From: Fischerella sp. PCC 9605
Lineage (GTDB): Bacteria; Cyanobacteriota; Cyanobacteriia; Cyanobacteriales; Nostocaceae
DNA length: 64,000 nucleotides
Assembly (NCBI RefSeq): GCF_000517105.1
Contig: NZ_KI912154.1
Span: 138,251 to 202,250 of the forward strand
Direction of reading: 5' to 3'
Shown: positions 1-8,802 of the stretch, in pieces
How positions within the stretch are numbered: position 1 is the first letter of the stretch
How the letters are laid out: each line of letters begins with the position of its first letter
Made by a program: the position numbers and the translations under genes
Notes under the pieces: generated by a model
The model's input: only the letters and a program-made list of their open reading frames with translations
The model's database searches: none
What the model was told of the DNA's origin: nothing

Positions 1-697
1 AGCAAAAAAGGCGAATAAATTACAACTGCCCAAAGCGTTCATATTCGTAATCAACTTTTTCCACTATTGGGGGTTTATTTTCTGTTTTTGGTGTTGGTGC
101 AAGCGGTTGATGAACATCCCTAATTAATTGACACAATCTTTCATCGAAGCATACTAATGGGCGTTTTGGGTCAACACTTTGAGCAACCTAATCCAGTACA
201 TCTTCCATACAGCAAACAAATTCTGCACTAACTTGTGGGATGCACCATTGTTCTTTTAACCAAGGTTTAAGTTCGTTTTTTTTAGTATGCGTCCTACTGT
301 ATCAGCACTAACACTGTCTACTATTTCTAGGCTAACTAACTTGTCTGCCAACAATTGTAATGTCCAACGCTGGTGTCCTGTTGGTGGCTGACTGCAAGTG
401 GTAGCAATCACAAATGCCTCTGCCCTTGGAGTTAGCTTACGTAGTTTTCCAGGACGCTTACGCTCGCTTAAAGTATTTTTCAAATTTTCTTGGACAAACT
501 GTTTGCGCGTCCTTTCCACTGTTGGCACACTTATGTGTAAAATTTTGGCGATCGCTTCCAGAAGTTTCACCTGACGCAGCCATGAGTAAAGTGTGCGCCC
601 GACGAATCATTCGCGCCGTTGCTTTTCCTTTCTTCACTATTTCAACTAACTGTTGATGCTGTTCTTGTGTCAGCTTTACTATGTGCTTTTTTGGCAT
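1..697 (-). pseudogene. IS630-family transposase remnant
   Basis: Decayed transposase read leftward from an ATG at 697 (MPKKHIVKLT...). The N-terminal helix-turn-helix region continues in another frame from about position 570 (KLLEAIAKILHISVPTVERT, then RKRPGKLRKLT), so at least one frameshift is present. A second frame change falls at the run of eight A's (minus strand) near 270-280. Beyond it the catalytic-domain frame continues (KEQWCIPQVSAEFVCCMEDVLD, in-frame stop, then DPKRPLVCFDERLCQL and PIVEKVDYEYERFG) with another stop near the window edge. CFDE and YEYER resemble the DDE region of IS630/Tc1-type enzymes. The 3' end lies outside the window and no terminal repeat was identified. The A-run shift could be a programmed slip in an active copy, but the other lesions argue for a dead one. 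Confidence 0.78.
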
Positions 698-1739
698 AGC
701 CTATTATTTGCGATCGCTCAACTCTCTGTTTCGATTTTAACCCTGCAAAATTAATGCGATAGACCACTAGTACTTCATCAACCCAACTTTGAGGGGTCTG
801 TCTTCTACGAGTTGAAATATAAGCAATTTAATAATGGATTTGGTTGTGGATGCACTAAACGCATCACCAGAAAGTACCATATGTGCTAATAGCATAAAAC
901 AGATACAAATAACGCATAATCAGCCAAATTTAATTATGCATAACCGTTATTTAGTATTAGAATTTGCTATTTGCAAATACAAACATACATGCTTTGGATG
1001 TAATCTGCAAGATTTTTTTTAATTTAATTTATGTTAAAATATCTATTTTTTGTGTTTATAAAAAACAGCTTGTTATTTATGCCAAACCAGGCATCTTTTC
1101 TTATTACATCTGAACCTGCTAAACTTGTCAACATTGAGGTTATGAACATGATACAAATTTCATATATCCTAGAGTCAAAAATCCTGCCATACAAGGATTT
1201 TTTACTTAAAGTCCTGCACAATCTTAGAAAGAATCGGTAGGGGAAAAATTAATAGCTTAATTTCAAACCTTATTACATCTAAACTTAGCAAGTTTATTAT
1301 CGCAAAATAAAATTCTTTATTTCAAAATTATAAGATTGGGATGATTTTTGATGCCAGGAACTAGCACGAAACCAGATTACTTTATTTCTATCTTATGAGT
1401 TTCCAGAATTTTCTTCTTATAAACTCGTTCAAGAAATTTTTCCACAACGAGGAAGACATCAATACCTCCTATGGCTGGTATCATCCCCAGCTAATCTCTT
1501 TTGCTTAACATTTTAGACGCGCAGCGGTAAACCAGCGCGGTCTTGGGGAGGCAGTGCGGTCTTGGGGAGGCGCGGGTGCGGAACCTGCGTCCGCACATAG
1601 AGCGCCGTGGTTTCCCCCATGAGCGACTGGTGAACCCGGAGGGCTTCCCGCAGGGTAGGACGCAAAGAGCACGAAGGAAGTAAGCAAATTGTGAGATGAT
1701 GTCAGCGTAGGCATCAGACCCAAGAATTAAAAGTTGCAC
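698..1739. other. Non-coding AT-rich gap, 1.04 kb
   Basis: No credible gene: the short open frames at 834-1240 have no family resemblance and occur on both strands. The left part is AT-rich. The right part (about 1512-1680) is GC-rich dispersed repeat, listed separately. The promoter of the following CHAT gene should lie here but was not resolved. Confidence 0.6.
1512..1668. repeat. GC-rich dispersed repeat cluster
   Basis: A GC-rich island in AT-rich surroundings. It contains two tandem copies of GCGGTCTTGGGGAGGC (about 1539-1575), a segment with CGTCCGCACATAGAGCGC, and GGCTTCCCGCAGGGTAGG near 1648-1665. The last unit recurs in reverse complement at about 19824 (ACCCTGCGGGAAGCC), and a related unit lies inside the nested palindrome at 48154-48178. 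This composition is typical of dispersed repeats in Nostocales genomes. Open frames across it are accidental. Confidence 0.65.
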
Positions 1740-4391
1740 ATGGCATTAATTGGTTTTGGTAAGTTCAGGTCAATTCTGCAAAGACTTCTGATACCAAAGC
1801 GAATAGTTAAAGTTTCGGTTTCTAATGTATTATTATTTACTATAATTTTTTCTCTTACTATTATCCCCAGCACCTTCGCCAAACAGGTACAGAGACATTC
1901 AGCACACATCCAAACTAGTCAATCACCAGCAACAGCACAGCAACTTCTGGAGCAAGGAGAAGCTCTTTATCAAGCAGGACGCTTTGCGGAAGCAGTAACT
2001 GTTTTACAAGCAGCTAACCGCATTTACCAGCAAGAGCATAACCCATTTGGGCAAGCTACAGCACTGACTAACCTCTCCTTGGTATATCAACAACTTGGCT
2101 CGTGGACAGAAGCATCCAAGGCTATTAATACTAGCTTGAAGTTACTTGGCTGGGATGAGAAAAATCAAAAGTTAAATCTCAATGCTCAAAAACCAAAATG
2201 GCTAGAAGTTTTGGCGCAAACTCTAGATATTCAGGGAGGACTGCAACTGGCAGTTGGAAAAGCAGATGTATCTTTAGAAACTGCCAAACAAGCAGAGCAA
2301 ATCTGGAAGCAATTAAACAATAATGCTGGAGTAACGCGTAGCCGCATTAACCAAGCACAAGCTCTGCGGGTTGCTGGTTTTTACCGCCGAGCCTTAAATA
2401 TTTTGAAAGAAGTTTCTCAACAGTTGCAAAATGAACCTGATTCATCCATAAAGGCGGCTGCTTTGCGTTCTCTTGGTAATGCTCTGCAAAAATTAGGCGA
2501 ACTAGAGCCTTCGTGGCAAACTTTGCAACAAAGCTTAAAAATATCCCAAAACCTGCAACTGACTCAAGAAATTGCTACAACGGCATTTAGCCTTGGTAAT
2601 ACTGCTAGATTACTAGGTAACACTAAAGACGCAATTTTTCACTATCAAAAAGCTGCCGAAATCGCGCCTAACCCCCTCACGAAAATTCAAGCCCAAATCA
2701 ATTTACTCAGCTTGTTTGTAGATGATGAAAACATAGCAGCTGCGCAAGCGTTAATCCCGACAATTCAATCTGAACTTGCTAGTTTGCCTAGTAATCAAGC
2801 TGGTATCTATGCACGTATTAACTTTGCTCGGGCGATCGCTAAAATTAGTGACAAACAAAATGTCGCGCAAATTTTGGCAAGCAGCGTTCAACAAGCCAAA
2901 ATTATCGCCGATAAACGTGCAGAATCTTATGCACTCGGCAGTTTAGGAGAATTATACGAGCAAAACAGTCAGTGGCAAGAAGCACAAAATCTCACAGAGC
3001 AAGCATTGAGTATTGCTCAGGAAATTTCTGCTTCAGACATTGCTTATCGTTGGGAATGGCAACTAGGACGCTTGCTGAAAATCCAGGGAAATAACCAAGC
3101 AGCCATAGCCGCTTACGATAGTGCTGTAGCAACTCTTGAATCTCTTCGCAGCGATCTAGCAATAGCAAACCGAGAGGTGCAGTTAAATTTTCGCGATCGC
3201 GTTGAACCTCTTTATCGGCAGTCAGTAGAACTGCTTTTACAACAGCAAGGCCCGGAAAAGCCAGATTTAGACAAAGCACGTCAACGCATCGAAGCTTTAC
3301 AACTGGCAGAACTGGATAATTTTTTTCGGGAAGCTTGTTTAAATAACCAATTTGTTGTGCTTGACAAAGTAGTAGATCGAAATAATCCGAAAACAGCCAT
3401 TTTCTATCCAATTATTTTAGACAACCAGTTAGAAGTTATCCTTAAACTTCCCAACCAACCGTTAATGCGTAAAACTTCTTTTGTTAACAGTAATGAGGTA
3501 GAGCAAGCAATTGCAGAAATGCGAGAGGCAATAGTTCAACCTGATGCCAAGAAAAAATTTCAAACAGGCTCCCAACAGCTTTATAACTGGTTAATTAAAC
3601 CAGTAGAAACAGACCTTAAAAATAGTGGAGTTACTACTTTAGTATTTATCCCAGATGGGTCACTGCGAAATATCCCAATGGCTGCATTGTATGATGGTAA
3701 AGACTATTTTGTACAGCATTACGCCGTCGCAATTAGCCCAGGGTTGCAATTATTTACACCAAAACCTTTAAAACAGAAAAAATTAAACGTCCTTGCTGGG
3801 GGTTTGTCTCAACCACCTCAAAACGAAAATTTTGCACCACTTCCCAAAGTCAAAGATGAACTAGATTTAATTCAGAAGTTAGGCATAACAAAAACCATAC
3901 TTCTAGATCAAAATTTTAAAAGTACGACCTTAGAGAAAAAGATTAACGCCCAGCCTTTTAGAGTAATTCACTTAGCAACTCACGGGAAATTTAGCTCTAA
4001 AGCTAAAGACACTTTCATCCTTGCAGCAGATAAGCGCATTTATGTGAGGGAATTTGATAGCTTGCTCAAAAGTAGAGAGCAAAATCGCACAGAACCAGTT
4101 GAACTACTTGTTCTCAGTGCTTGTGAAACAGCAGCAGGAGATAACCGTGCAGCATTGGGATTAGCAGGAGTTGCTATTCGAGCAGGAGCGCGGAGTACTC
4201 TAGCATCTTTATGGCAAATTGGTGATGACTCTACAGCTTTATTTATTGGTGAATTCTACAGTCAGTTAACAACTGGCAGAGTCACAATAGCAGAGGCTTT
4301 ACGCCTTGCTCAATTAAAGTTACTGAATGCTTCTGAATATAATCGTCCTATGTACTGGGCACCCTATGTACTGGTTGGCAATTGGCTGTAG
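1740..4391 (+). CDS. TPR-CHAT caspase-like protein
   Basis: An 883-residue protein with an N-terminal hydrophobic segment (about residues 20-45, ending SLTIIPSTFAKQ) that looks like a signal peptide or anchor. Tetratricopeptide repeats follow at about 55-430, then a linker. The C-terminal CHAT domain (about 560-883) is of the caspase/HetF-associated peptidase fold. The probable catalytic pair is visible: His748 in HLATHGKF and Cys795 in LSACETAAGD, followed by GLAGVAIRAGARSTLASLW. CHAT-TPR proteins are numerous in filamentous cyanobacteria; most lack a known substrate. I start at the ATG at 1740; an in-frame TTG two codons upstream is possible. No strong ribosome site is seen. A kinase gene follows 262 bases downstream on the same strand. 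The family call is firm, protease activity is inferred. Confidence 0.88.
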   Translation: MALIGFGKFRSILQRLLIPKRIVKVSVSNVLLFTIIFSLTIIPSTFAKQVQRHSAHIQTSQSPATAQQLLEQGEALYQAGRFAEAVTVLQAANRIYQQEHNPFGQATALTNLSLVYQQLGSWTEASKAINTSLKLLGWDEKNQKLNLNAQKPKWLEVLAQTLDIQGGLQLAVGKADVSLETAKQAEQIWKQLNNNAGVTRSRINQAQALRVAGFYRRALNILKEVSQQLQNEPDSSIKAAALRSLGNALQKLGELEPSWQTLQQSLKISQNLQLTQEIATTAFSLGNTARLLGNTKDAIFHYQKAAEIAPNPLTKIQAQINLLSLFVDDENIAAAQALIPTIQSELASLPSNQAGIYARINFARAIAKISDKQNVAQILASSVQQAKIIADKRAESYALGSLGELYEQNSQWQEAQNLTEQALSIAQEISASDIAYRWEWQLGRLLKIQGNNQAAIAAYDSAVATLESLRSDLAIANREVQLNFRDRVEPLYRQSVELLLQQQGPEKPDLDKARQRIEALQLAELDNFFREACLNNQFVVLDKVVDRNNPKTAIFYPIILDNQLEVILKLPNQPLMRKTSFVNSNEVEQAIAEMREAIVQPDAKKKFQTGSQQLYNWLIKPVETDLKNSGVTTLVFIPDGSLRNIPMAALYDGKDYFVQHYAVAISPGLQLFTPKPLKQKKLNVLAGGLSQPPQNENFAPLPKVKDELDLIQKLGITKTILLDQNFKSTTLEKKINAQPFRVIHLATHGKFSSKAKDTFILAADKRIYVREFDSLLKSREQNRTEPVELLVLSACETAAGDNRAALGLAGVAIRAGARSTLASLWQIGDDSTALFIGEFYSQLTTGRVTIAEALRLAQLKLLNASEYNRPMYWAPYVLVGNWL

Positions 4392-4653
4392 GTTATTGTC
4401 TACCCATAAAAATAATGTTGATCAATCCACGTGTTTTGCCGCATTGTATAAGAAGATTTTGATGTCTTCCTACAGAACACAAAATCTATCTATATTAATC
4501 TAGCTAATTATAGATTTTCTAGATAGCAGAATACGTATTTTGTTTGCTGTGGTCTTTATTTATTGAACGGGAAGTTTTCTCCCTAGGCATTTGATCTACA
4601 TTTGAAGAGGGCGAGCCTCTTAGGAGGAGTTTTACTAACGCTGTTCATGGAGC

Positions 4654-6486
4654 ATGGCAACACTGCTGAACGATCGCTATCAAGTTATCCAGGTACTGGG
4701 TGTTGGTGGCTTTAGCGAAACATTTTTGGCAGAAGATACTTATCTACCTTCTCGCCGTCGTTGTGTGATTAAGCAACTCAAGCCGATCACAAATGACCCA
4801 AAAATTTACCAAAAAATTCAACGACGATTTGAACGGGAAGCAACTACTTTAGAGTATCTGGGCGAGGGTAGTAACCAAATTCCTAAACTCTATGCCTACT
4901 TTTCTGAGAATGGGCAGTTTTACCTCGTCCAGGAATGGATTGAAGGTCAAACCCTGGCAAATATTATTAAAACTCAAGGCTCACTCTGTGAAACAGCAGT
5001 CACGGAAATTTTACTGAGTTTGCTGTCTGTTTTGGATTATGTCCATAGTAAAGGCATCATCCACCGGGATATTAAGCCAGATAACATCATTCTCCGCTCG
5101 TCCAATCACAAGCCAGTGTTGATTGATTTCGGTGCAGTCAAGGAAACGATACGTTCGGCAGTAGTGAATTCTCCAGTATCCACCACTCAATCTCTGGTGA
5201 TGGGCACACCAGGGTATATGCCTAGCGAGCAATTCACGGGACGCCCAGTTTACGCCACTGACATTTATAGTTTAGGCTTGACAGCGATTTATCTGCTGAC
5301 TGGCAAACACCCACGACAGCTACAAACCGATCCGCGAACAGGGGAAATAATTTGGCAGCATTATGCTCCTGGGGTTTCACCGCAATTGGCGATGATACTG
5401 AATCGGGCAATTAAGCCCCAAGCTGGCGATCGCTACACTACCGCTAGCCAAATGCTACATGCTTTGCAGTCTGCTACTCTCTCACGCCAATCACCACCAT
5501 ATGCGCCCATAACATCAAAGCAACCTCTGCAAGGTACTGACTCCCCTACACAAACGCCTACAACTCAACCCACACTACCTCCAAATCCTGCTCCTAGTAC
5601 AGCATCCCTACAAACGCAGCCATTATCTTCTCAGCAAAATGCTCTAGCTACCCTTGTGCATTCCATTCCCAGAAATTGGCAAAAGCCTACTTGGATTTTT
5701 GGTAGTTTAATTGTGGCTGGTTTGATTGGTACGGTAGCGATTGTTAGTATTACCCGCAAACCAGAGTTTGCACACTCGCCACCATCGACCATACCCACAC
5801 CGCTTTCAGAATCTAAAACCACAAATCCCACAGAGTCGCCAGAATCCCCAACTTCTACTTCTGAGGAAGCTAATACGCCTGCGGCTTCACCACCAAAGCA
5901 GCAGCGATCAACTCTTGCACCTACTCCACTAAAACCTCAAGATACTCCTGTAGCATCAGCACAACCAGAACAAGACAATCAAACCCCCACAGTTTTTAAA
6001 CCAAAAAACAACGAGCCTCGCAATCAACTACCTAACACTACCAACATCAATCAAGTTCCGGGATTTTCTCCAGGTATACTAAGAAGTACTGTAGAAGCAA
6101 CCCTTGGCAAGCCAACTCACGATTCAAGGGGTATTTGGCGCAATACTCGCGCTGTTAGTTATATATTAGTGCCAAATCGAATCCAGCTTGGCTACTTATT
6201 TGACCGTGATTCTGGAAAGATTCGCCAAACCGAGATAGCTTTTTCCCAATCTGTAGACCTTCAGGTGATACTGAAAACTTTGGAGGGAATGTTAGGTGGT
6301 AAATTAACTGAAGAAATTCAGCAGGCACTCATGCAAGTCCTACAGCGACGCTTGGATAATTTCCGTTTTAGTGTAGGTTTTTTGAAGGGTCAGATTGTGC
6401 GTCAAGAATGCGGTCTTATTTATATCAGTATATGGGATTCAGATTTACATGATTTTGTGAATCCTGCGGATGCTAAAAAGTGTTAA
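4654..6486 (+). CDS. Membrane Ser/Thr protein kinase (Hanks type)
   Basis: A 610-residue kinase. The catalytic domain fills about residues 9-275, with glycine loop GVGGFS (16-21), probable ATP-binding Lys40 (VIKQLK), catalytic loop HRDIKPDN and metal-binding DFG, followed by GTPGYMPSEQF in the activation segment. A Pro/Thr/Ser/Gln-rich linker leads to one transmembrane helix (about 346-366). A second low-complexity Pro/Ser/Thr linker precedes a C-terminal domain of about 130 residues (from PGFSPGILRSTVEATLGKP) predicted outside the cytoplasm. All key kinase residues are present, so it should be active. AGGAGGAG at 4622-4629 is rather far from this ATG; GGAG sits only two bases before it, so the exact start is a little uncertain. 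The ligand of the outer domain is unknown. Confidence 0.9.
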   Translation: MATLLNDRYQVIQVLGVGGFSETFLAEDTYLPSRRRCVIKQLKPITNDPKIYQKIQRRFEREATTLEYLGEGSNQIPKLYAYFSENGQFYLVQEWIEGQTLANIIKTQGSLCETAVTEILLSLLSVLDYVHSKGIIHRDIKPDNIILRSSNHKPVLIDFGAVKETIRSAVVNSPVSTTQSLVMGTPGYMPSEQFTGRPVYATDIYSLGLTAIYLLTGKHPRQLQTDPRTGEIIWQHYAPGVSPQLAMILNRAIKPQAGDRYTTASQMLHALQSATLSRQSPPYAPITSKQPLQGTDSPTQTPTTQPTLPPNPAPSTASLQTQPLSSQQNALATLVHSIPRNWQKPTWIFGSLIVAGLIGTVAIVSITRKPEFAHSPPSTIPTPLSESKTTNPTESPESPTSTSEEANTPAASPPKQQRSTLAPTPLKPQDTPVASAQPEQDNQTPTVFKPKNNEPRNQLPNTTNINQVPGFSPGILRSTVEATLGKPTHDSRGIWRNTRAVSYILVPNRIQLGYLFDRDSGKIRQTEIAFSQSVDLQVILKTLEGMLGGKLTEEIQQALMQVLQRRLDNFRFSVGFLKGQIVRQECGLIYISIWDSDLHDFVNPADAKKC

Positions 6487-6588
6487 AGCTTTTTTAATGA
6501 AGTACCGTAACTTCATAAAGTGTTATGGAGAGTATATGCGGAAGAGCTAAAAGTATAAAATATTGCTTGTTTTTTGAGGGTGATTGGA

Positions 6589-7185
6589 ATGTACTGGCAA
6601 TCATTCTTACAAGAATTTAGTCAATACCAACTAGCATGCATGGAAGACAAAGTGAAAGCAACATTACCATCGCAGGTTCTTACCTCTGGCTGGTTAGGAT
6701 TGCGTGGTGCAACGGAAGTACAAATCACAGCGCTGGAAACACGGCTAGGACAAAAGCTGCCTCCTTCATACCGTGCATTCCTTCTAGTCAGCAATGGTTG
6801 GCCTGGAGAGGGAATCTATGGTGGTATGAACACTTTGCTGATGGCTGAGCAGGTGGATTGGTTTATCAACCGCCATGCGGATTGGATTGAAACTTGGGGC
6901 AGCAACTACAATGATGTATCTATTCCTGATGAAATTTACTTCACATATGGCTCGATGCAGAATTCGGTTCACCTACGGGTTGAATATCTACTCAAAACCC
7001 TACAAATTAGTGATACAGACGGCGAACCGGGTCGGGTTTGGCTGCTAAATCCGCAAGTCATCTTTTCAGATGGCGAATGGGAGGCATGGGATTTTGCGAA
7101 CTATTACCCAGGTGCCTATCGGTATCACTCATTTGCAGATTTGATGAAAGTGGAACTTATGTTTCTGGAAGCTCAAACGGATTAG
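6589..7185 (+). CDS. SMI1/KNR4 (SUKH) family protein
   Basis: A soluble protein of 198 residues. The motif LPPSYRAFLLVSNGWPGEG is the hallmark of the SMI1/KNR4 fold (LP..yr.Fl...NG), and the C-terminal WEAWDFANYYPGAYRYHSF region fits the rest of the domain. In bacteria SUKH proteins are often immunity proteins for contact-dependent or polymorphic toxins, but many stand alone; no toxin gene is adjacent. The ATG at 6589 is preferred over an in-frame TTG at 6574 because GAGG at 6576-6579 lies nine bases before it. The gene is about 100 bases downstream of the kinase and may be co-transcribed. Confidence 0.8.
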   Translation: MYWQSFLQEFSQYQLACMEDKVKATLPSQVLTSGWLGLRGATEVQITALETRLGQKLPPSYRAFLLVSNGWPGEGIYGGMNTLLMAEQVDWFINRHADWIETWGSNYNDVSIPDEIYFTYGSMQNSVHLRVEYLLKTLQISDTDGEPGRVWLLNPQVIFSDGEWEAWDFANYYPGAYRYHSFADLMKVELMFLEAQTD

Positions 7186-7219
7186 TTAGCCTCGCAATAT
7201 TTTGTAAAATCCATAGAGT

Positions 7220-7340
7220 GTCAATAGGGCAATACAGTTCAGTTAAGGATTGTTGGTACAAAAAATTAATCTGTAGAGACGCGAAATTTCGCGTCTCTAC
7301 AAAGGATTATGGGCTTATCTGAACTGTATTGGTCAATAGG
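7220..7340. mobile_element. Miniature inverted-repeat element with 9-bp target duplication
   Basis: The element proper is 7230-7331, about 102 bases without coding capacity. Its ends are inverted repeats: CAATACAGTTCAGTTAAG at the left and the complement of CAATACAGTTCAGATAAG at the right, with one mismatch in 18. The direct repeat GTCAATAGG occurs at 7220-7228 and 7332-7340, as expected of a 9-bp target duplication. The centre holds a perfect 30-base palindrome (7272-7301, arms TGTAGAGACGCGAAA). It lies between the convergent SUKH gene and rplL, just beyond the rplL terminator. Confidence 0.85.
7272..7301. repeat. GTAGAGACG palindrome, AAATTT core
   Basis: A perfect 30-base palindrome (half-site TGTAGAGACGCGAAA), identical to the copy at 14241-14270. 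Other members of the family are at 27313, 36277, 48138, 50696 and 55138. Confidence 0.9.
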
Positions 7341-7343
7341 ATT

Positions 7344-7370
7344 AAAAAAAGAGCCTGACTGAGGCTCCTT
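7344..7370 (-). terminator. Rho-independent terminator of rplJL
   Basis: On the minus strand a GAGCCT / AGGCTC stem with a five-base loop (7351-7367) is followed by seven T's (complement of 7344-7350). It lies about 27 bases after the rplL stop codon. Confidence 0.85.
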
Positions 7371-7396
7371 TTAAAAAATTGGCAATCAAATTTTGA

Positions 7397-7792
7397 CTAC
7401 TTCACAGTTACCTTACCGCCAGCTTCTTCTATACGCTTCTTAGCGTCTTCAGCAGCTTCCTTGGCAATAGCTTCCTTAACTGGCTTGGGTGCAGATTCTA
7501 CCAAGTCTTTTGCTTCTTTGAGACCCAAACCGGTCAATTCCCGTACTATCTTCAGTACAGCAATCTTCTTATCAGCTGGGACAGATTCGAGAATCACGTC
7601 AAATTCGGTCTTCTCTTCTACGGGTTCAGCAGCAGCAGGTGCAGCACCAGGTGCAGCCATCATCATCATGCCACCAGCGGGCGCAGCAGCACTAACGCCG
7701 AAAGCTTCTTCAATTTGCTTCACCAACTCAGCTGCTTCCAGCAAAGTCAGAGATTTTAATTTTTCCAAAATTTCATCAGTTGCAGTAGACAT
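7397..7792 (-). CDS. rplL: 50S ribosomal protein L7/L12
   Basis: A 131-residue stalk protein that recruits translational GTPases to the ribosome as dimers bound to L10. The N-terminal dimerisation domain ([20 protein letters not shown]) is followed by an Ala/Gly/Met-rich hinge (about residues 35-60) and the C-terminal factor-binding domain with [20 protein letters not shown]. The start at 7792 is set by AGGAG (complement of 7801-7805) at normal spacing; an in-frame upstream extension to 7855 runs through heptamer repeats and is not coding. It is the last gene of the rplK-rplA-rplJ-rplL cluster and ends at a clear terminator. Confidence 0.97.
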   Translation of the reverse strand: MSTATDEILEKLKSLTLLEAAELVKQIEEAFGVSAAAPAGGMMMMAAPGAAPAAAEPVEEKTEFDVILESVPADKKIAVLKIVRELTGLGLKEAKDLVESAPKPVKEAIAKEAAEDAKKRIEEAGGKVTVK

Positions 7793-7821
7793 CGATATAA
7801 CTCCTGTAATGTGAATTTGTT

Positions 7822-7882
7822 GACAGTTATTAGTTAGTAGTTGGTTTTTAACCACTATCCACTATCCACTAACCACTAACTT
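7822..7882. repeat. Inverted heptamer array between rplJ and rplL
   Basis: Short repeats of the TTAGTAG/TTAGTGG type (7826-7845) face their complements CCACTATCCACTAACCACTA (7855-7880) across a short T-rich loop, so the RNA can fold into a hairpin. The array overlaps the end of rplJ: the last codons GTT AGT GGT and the TAG stop are heptamer sequence. Confidence 0.75.
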
Positions 7883-8411
7883 CTTCGCCTTTTTCTTTAT
7901 CGGCATATGCCTGCAAAGCACGAGCCAGTGAACCGGGAACCTCGTTGATACCGACGGCAATCTTGGTAGCCAAGGCGTTGATTGCTCCGGCAATTTGCGC
8001 CATGAGTTGTTCTTTGGATGGCAAATCGCCCAGCGCCTTGACATCCGGTTCTTTCAACAGGCGACCTTCCATTACGCCGCCGCGAAGTTCCGTCTTCTTA
8101 GTGGCTTTCTGGAAATCTTGGTAAGCCTTAATTGCAGCCGAGAAATCCTCTTGAACTAGCAAAAAGGCGGAAGAACCCTTGAGCAATTCCGACATGGGTT
8201 GCCATTTTTCATCATCTTGAATGGCAATACCCATCAGAGTATTTTTTGTGACTTTACAAGCAGTACCAGTTGGACGCAGTCGTCGCCGCAAATCTGTGAT
8301 TTCAGCAACCGTTAGCCCTTGGTAGTCAATCACTAGTGCTAATTGCGACTGACTCAAAGATTCTTTGAGTTCAGCAACAATTGCTTTTTTATCTTCTATG
8401 GTTCTGCCCAT
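7869..8411 (-). CDS. rplJ: 50S ribosomal protein L10
   Basis: A 180-residue protein that anchors L7/L12 dimers to 23S rRNA and represses its own operon through the leader RNA. The N-terminal domain ([20 protein letters not shown]..., [29 protein letters not shown]) is standard, and the C-terminal helix that binds L12 is present. An excellent ribosome site (GGAGGTG) precedes the ATG. The final residues VSG and the stop come from a TTAGTGG repeat array. Spacing to rplL is 76 bases. Confidence 0.97.
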   Translation of the reverse strand: MGRTIEDKKAIVAELKESLSQSQLALVIDYQGLTVAEITDLRRRLRPTGTACKVTKNTLMGIAIQDDEKWQPMSELLKGSSAFLLVQEDFSAAIKAYQDFQKATKKTELRGGVMEGRLLKEPDVKALGDLPSKEQLMAQIAGAINALATKIAVGINEVPGSLARALQAYADKEKGEEVSG

Positions 8412-8429
8412 ACTTGTTTCACCTCCTTT

Positions 8430-8510
8430 AAAGGATTTGTTGTTTGTTGGTAGTTGATGGTTGGTGGTAATTTATTCCAAACAACAAACAACAAACAACC
8501 ACCAACAATT
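8430..8510. repeat. TTGTTGG / CCAACAA inverted repeat array
   Basis: TTGTTTGTTGGTAG-type units (8438-8470) face AACAACAAACAACCACCAAC-type units (8480-8508), forming an imperfect hairpin in the leader just upstream of the rplJ ribosome-binding site. Confidence 0.65.
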
Positions 8511-8513
8511 AAT

Positions 8514-8540
8514 AAACCCCAGCTGCGAAAGCCGGGGTTT
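8514..8540 (-). terminator. Attenuator-like hairpin upstream of rplJ
   Basis: On the minus strand AAACCCC and GGGGTTT form a seven-base-pair stem, extended by an inner GC/GC pairing, with loop TTTCGCA. It lies between the L10 leader and rplJ. The following sequence (ATTAATT) is only moderately T-rich, so it may act as an attenuator rather than a full terminator. Confidence 0.55.
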
Positions 8541-8559
8541 AGCTTGAAGGTTAGGTTTT

Positions 8560-8680
8560 TAAACCACCTTACTCTTGATGCCAGAATACCTACACTAAAT
8601 AGGAGTAGAGTTTCAAGCAATTCAAGTGCAAACCTCGGCAGGGTATTAAGCCAATGGCACCTGCTGTCTCCGGCTTTGCT
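8560..8680 (-). ncRNA. Ribosomal protein L10 leader
   Basis: The rplA-rplJ gap contains, on the minus strand, AGACAGCAGGTG followed about 15 bases later by CCCTGCCGAGG (complement of 8632-8670). This is the conserved core of the bacterial L10 leader, a structured mRNA element bound by L10(L12) that feeds back on rplJL expression. Core identity is seen in the sequence; the outer boundaries are approximate. Confidence 0.75.
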
Positions 8681-8691
8681 ATTTAATTGGG

Positions 8692-8802
8692 GATCGGGGA
8701 TTAGGAATCGGGGATAGGGAATTTGTGTATTTTAGGTACTAGGGATCAGAATTTTTGGGAAAATTTTCTCCCCTATCCCTTATCCCCTATCCCTTATCAC
8801 CT
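8692..8802. repeat. GGGGATT/GGGATAG heptamer array, inverted
   Basis: Units such as ATTGGGGATCGGGGATTAGG (8689-8719) face CCCCTATCCCTTATCCCC (8770-8790). The array fills the gap directly after rplA and can form a long hairpin. Confidence 0.7.

Noticed and set aside
1491-1739. Minus-strand open frames over the GC-rich repeat
   Set aside because: They are two overlapping frames through dispersed repeat DNA with Pro/Arg/Ser-rich translation and no ribosome site.
2992-3411. 139-codon minus-strand frame inside the CHAT gene
   Set aside because: It is antisense to a clearly conserved coding region; codon pattern follows the plus-strand gene.
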